From assembly GCA_029339195.1 (NCBI GenBank), contig JAPTJF010000279.1, forward strand, positions 19,641 to 83,640: a stretch of DNA of 64,000 bases. The letters run 5' to 3'. Source of the stretch: Micractinium sp. NFX-FRZ (taxonomy: Eukaryota; Chlorophyta; Trebouxiophyceae; Chlorellales; Chlorellaceae). Both the position numbers and the translations under genes were made by a program. Shown one piece after another: positions 63,123 to 64,000 of this stretch. Each line of letters starts with the position of its first letter. Position 1 is the first letter of the stretch. Under the pieces are notes generated by a model that was given only the letters and a program-made list of their open reading frames with translations, did no database searches and was not told the DNA's origin.

Positions 63123-63385
63123 GTGAGGGGGGCAGCCACCCTGGCACGCACTCCTGGCAGCACAGCAGTGCAGCAGCTGCCCGCAGGGTAGCTGCATGGC
63201 TTCCAGGCGGCTCATGCCACAGCTGGCAGCCTCTTGCTGACAGTGGCAGAAAGGCAGTGAGAAGGATAGGGTTCCGTATGCTCCTCGCTGATGGGCCCCA
63301 CTCACCTGCATGCATGCCGTGTGCCCCTGCCATTCTCCCCCTGCCCCACCCGGCAACCCCTACGTTATCCCATCCTGCGGGGCAG

Positions 63386-64000
63386 CATTTTCCCTCAAGG
63401 ATGACGTGGCAGCATTTTCCCTCGGGGAAAACGACGTTGCATTTTCCTCGGGGAAAACAAGGCAGCATTTTCCCTCAGGGAAAACGGGGGAGCATTTTCC
63501 CTCAAGGAAAACGAGGCAGAATTTCCCCTCAGGGAAAACGTCGCAGAATTTTCCCTCAGGGAAAACGAGGCAGCATTTTCTCGAGGGAGAACGAGGCATC
63601 ATTTTCCCTCAGGGAAAACGTGGCAGCAATTTCCCTCAGGGAAAACGTGGCAGCAATTTCCCTCAGGGAAAACATTGCAGCAATTTTCCTCAGGAAAAAC
63701 GTGGCAGCAATTTTCCTCTCAGAGAAAACGTGGCAGCAATTTTCCTCTCAGAGAAAACGTGGCAGCATTTCCCTCAGGAAAAACATGGCAGCATTTTCCC
63801 TCAGGAAAAACGTGGCAGCAACTTTCCTCTCAGAGAAAACGACGCAGAATTTTCCCTCAGGGAAAACGAGGCAGCATTTTCTCGAGGGAGAACGAGGCAT
63901 CATTTTCCCTCAGGGAAAACGACGCAGCGTTTTCCCTCAGGGAAAACGTGGCAGCAATTTCCCTCAGGGAAAACGGGGCAGCATTTTCCCTCAGGGAAAA
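63386..64000. repeat. 27-bp minisatellite with palindromic core, running off the window end
   Basis: At least 22 units of about 27 bp, each with a core like TTTTCCCTCAGGGAAAA (8-bp arms around one base) joined by CGTGGCAGCA-type spacers. Some units are one to two bases shorter or carry AGAG in the core. It probably lies in an intron of the SRCR gene. A 27-bp period keeps one minus-strand frame open for a while (VFPEGK repeats), but length changes break it. Confidence 0.95.

Noticed and set aside
63360..63602. Minus-strand VFPEGK 9-residue repeat frame
   Set aside because: Produced by the 27-bp minisatellite being a multiple of three; neighbouring units carry length changes that break the frame.
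63386..64000. Possible CRISPR array
   Set aside because: Units are contiguous without unique spacers of constant length, and the host DNA is eukaryotic.
1..64000. tRNA, rRNA or transposase genes
   Set aside because: I looked for cloverleaf-like blocks, rRNA-like text and transposase or reverse-transcriptase motifs and saw none, but I could not run a covariance search.

Overview
The window is nuclear DNA of a GC-rich green alga, most likely a trebouxiophyte of the Chlorella/Micractinium type. The reasons are: 20 intron-rich protein genes (plus two fragments at the window edges) with short exons; GTGAGT-like donors and CTGCAG acceptors; plastid and mitochondrial targeting-type N-termini; many CTG/CAG runs; and a plant/algal gene set (purple acid phosphatase, TENA, plastid L4, HflX, GILT, PDK, SRCR). 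I saw no operons, rRNA, tRNA, CRISPR or transposase. The species call is inference; no database was searched. Exon models were built by eye from splice sites, reading-frame phase and family motifs.

Layout. 1-538 (-): plastid ribosomal protein L4, cut by the window edge. 853-5693 (+): purple acid phosphatase. 6599-8848 (-): secreted cysteine-rich protein. 10441-13101 (-): drug/metabolite-type transporter, with a decayed copy of one of its exons near 9.9-10.15 kb. 14057-15925 (-): two tandem small SAP-like proteins. 16422-18335 (+): GILT-type thiol reductase. 18670-23228 (+): HflX GTPase. 23611-25376 (+): TLC-domain membrane protein. 26492-27702 (+): small secreted Cys-rich protein. 29346-30005 (+): unrecognised protein. 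30600-32440 (-): TENA/THI-4 thiamin-salvage protein. 33900-38294 (-): pyruvate dehydrogenase kinase, head-to-head with SLX1 at 38515-42773 (+). 43731-49308 (+): DnaJ protein with a C-terminal SAP-like module. 49935-52138 (+): MYND zinc-finger protein. 52426-56662 (-): Sec1-family (SCFD2-like) protein, head-to-head with a non-canonical NTP phosphatase at 56953-58217 (+). 58350-60088 (-): tail-anchored coiled-coil protein. 60982-62269 (-): probable tRNA-splicing endonuclease subunit Sen15. 62688 to about 63122 (+): start of an SRCR-domain protein, followed by a 27-bp minisatellite that runs to the window end. An assembly gap (10 N) flanked by poly-C lies in a DnaJ intron.

The genes are mostly independent housekeeping functions: plastid translation (L4, HflX), organelle metabolism (PDK, TENA), DNA repair (SLX1), RNA processing (Sen15), vesicle traffic (SCFD2), phosphate and protein turnover (PAP, GILT), and chaperones (DnaJ). 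Several pairs share short divergent promoters.

The most unusual feature cuts across the genes. Many introns contain decayed tandem copies of the neighbouring exon end together with its splice site (PAP, HflX, TENA, PDK, SLX1, DnaJ, SCFD2, the SAP-like gene and others). In the SLX1 intron a 206-bp unit that includes the exon end and donor is repeated three times, with the first two copies almost identical. This suggests that introns here grow, and splice sites multiply, by local tandem duplication across exon-intron junctions. A second genome-level feature is frequent GC-AG introns: about 8 of roughly 100.
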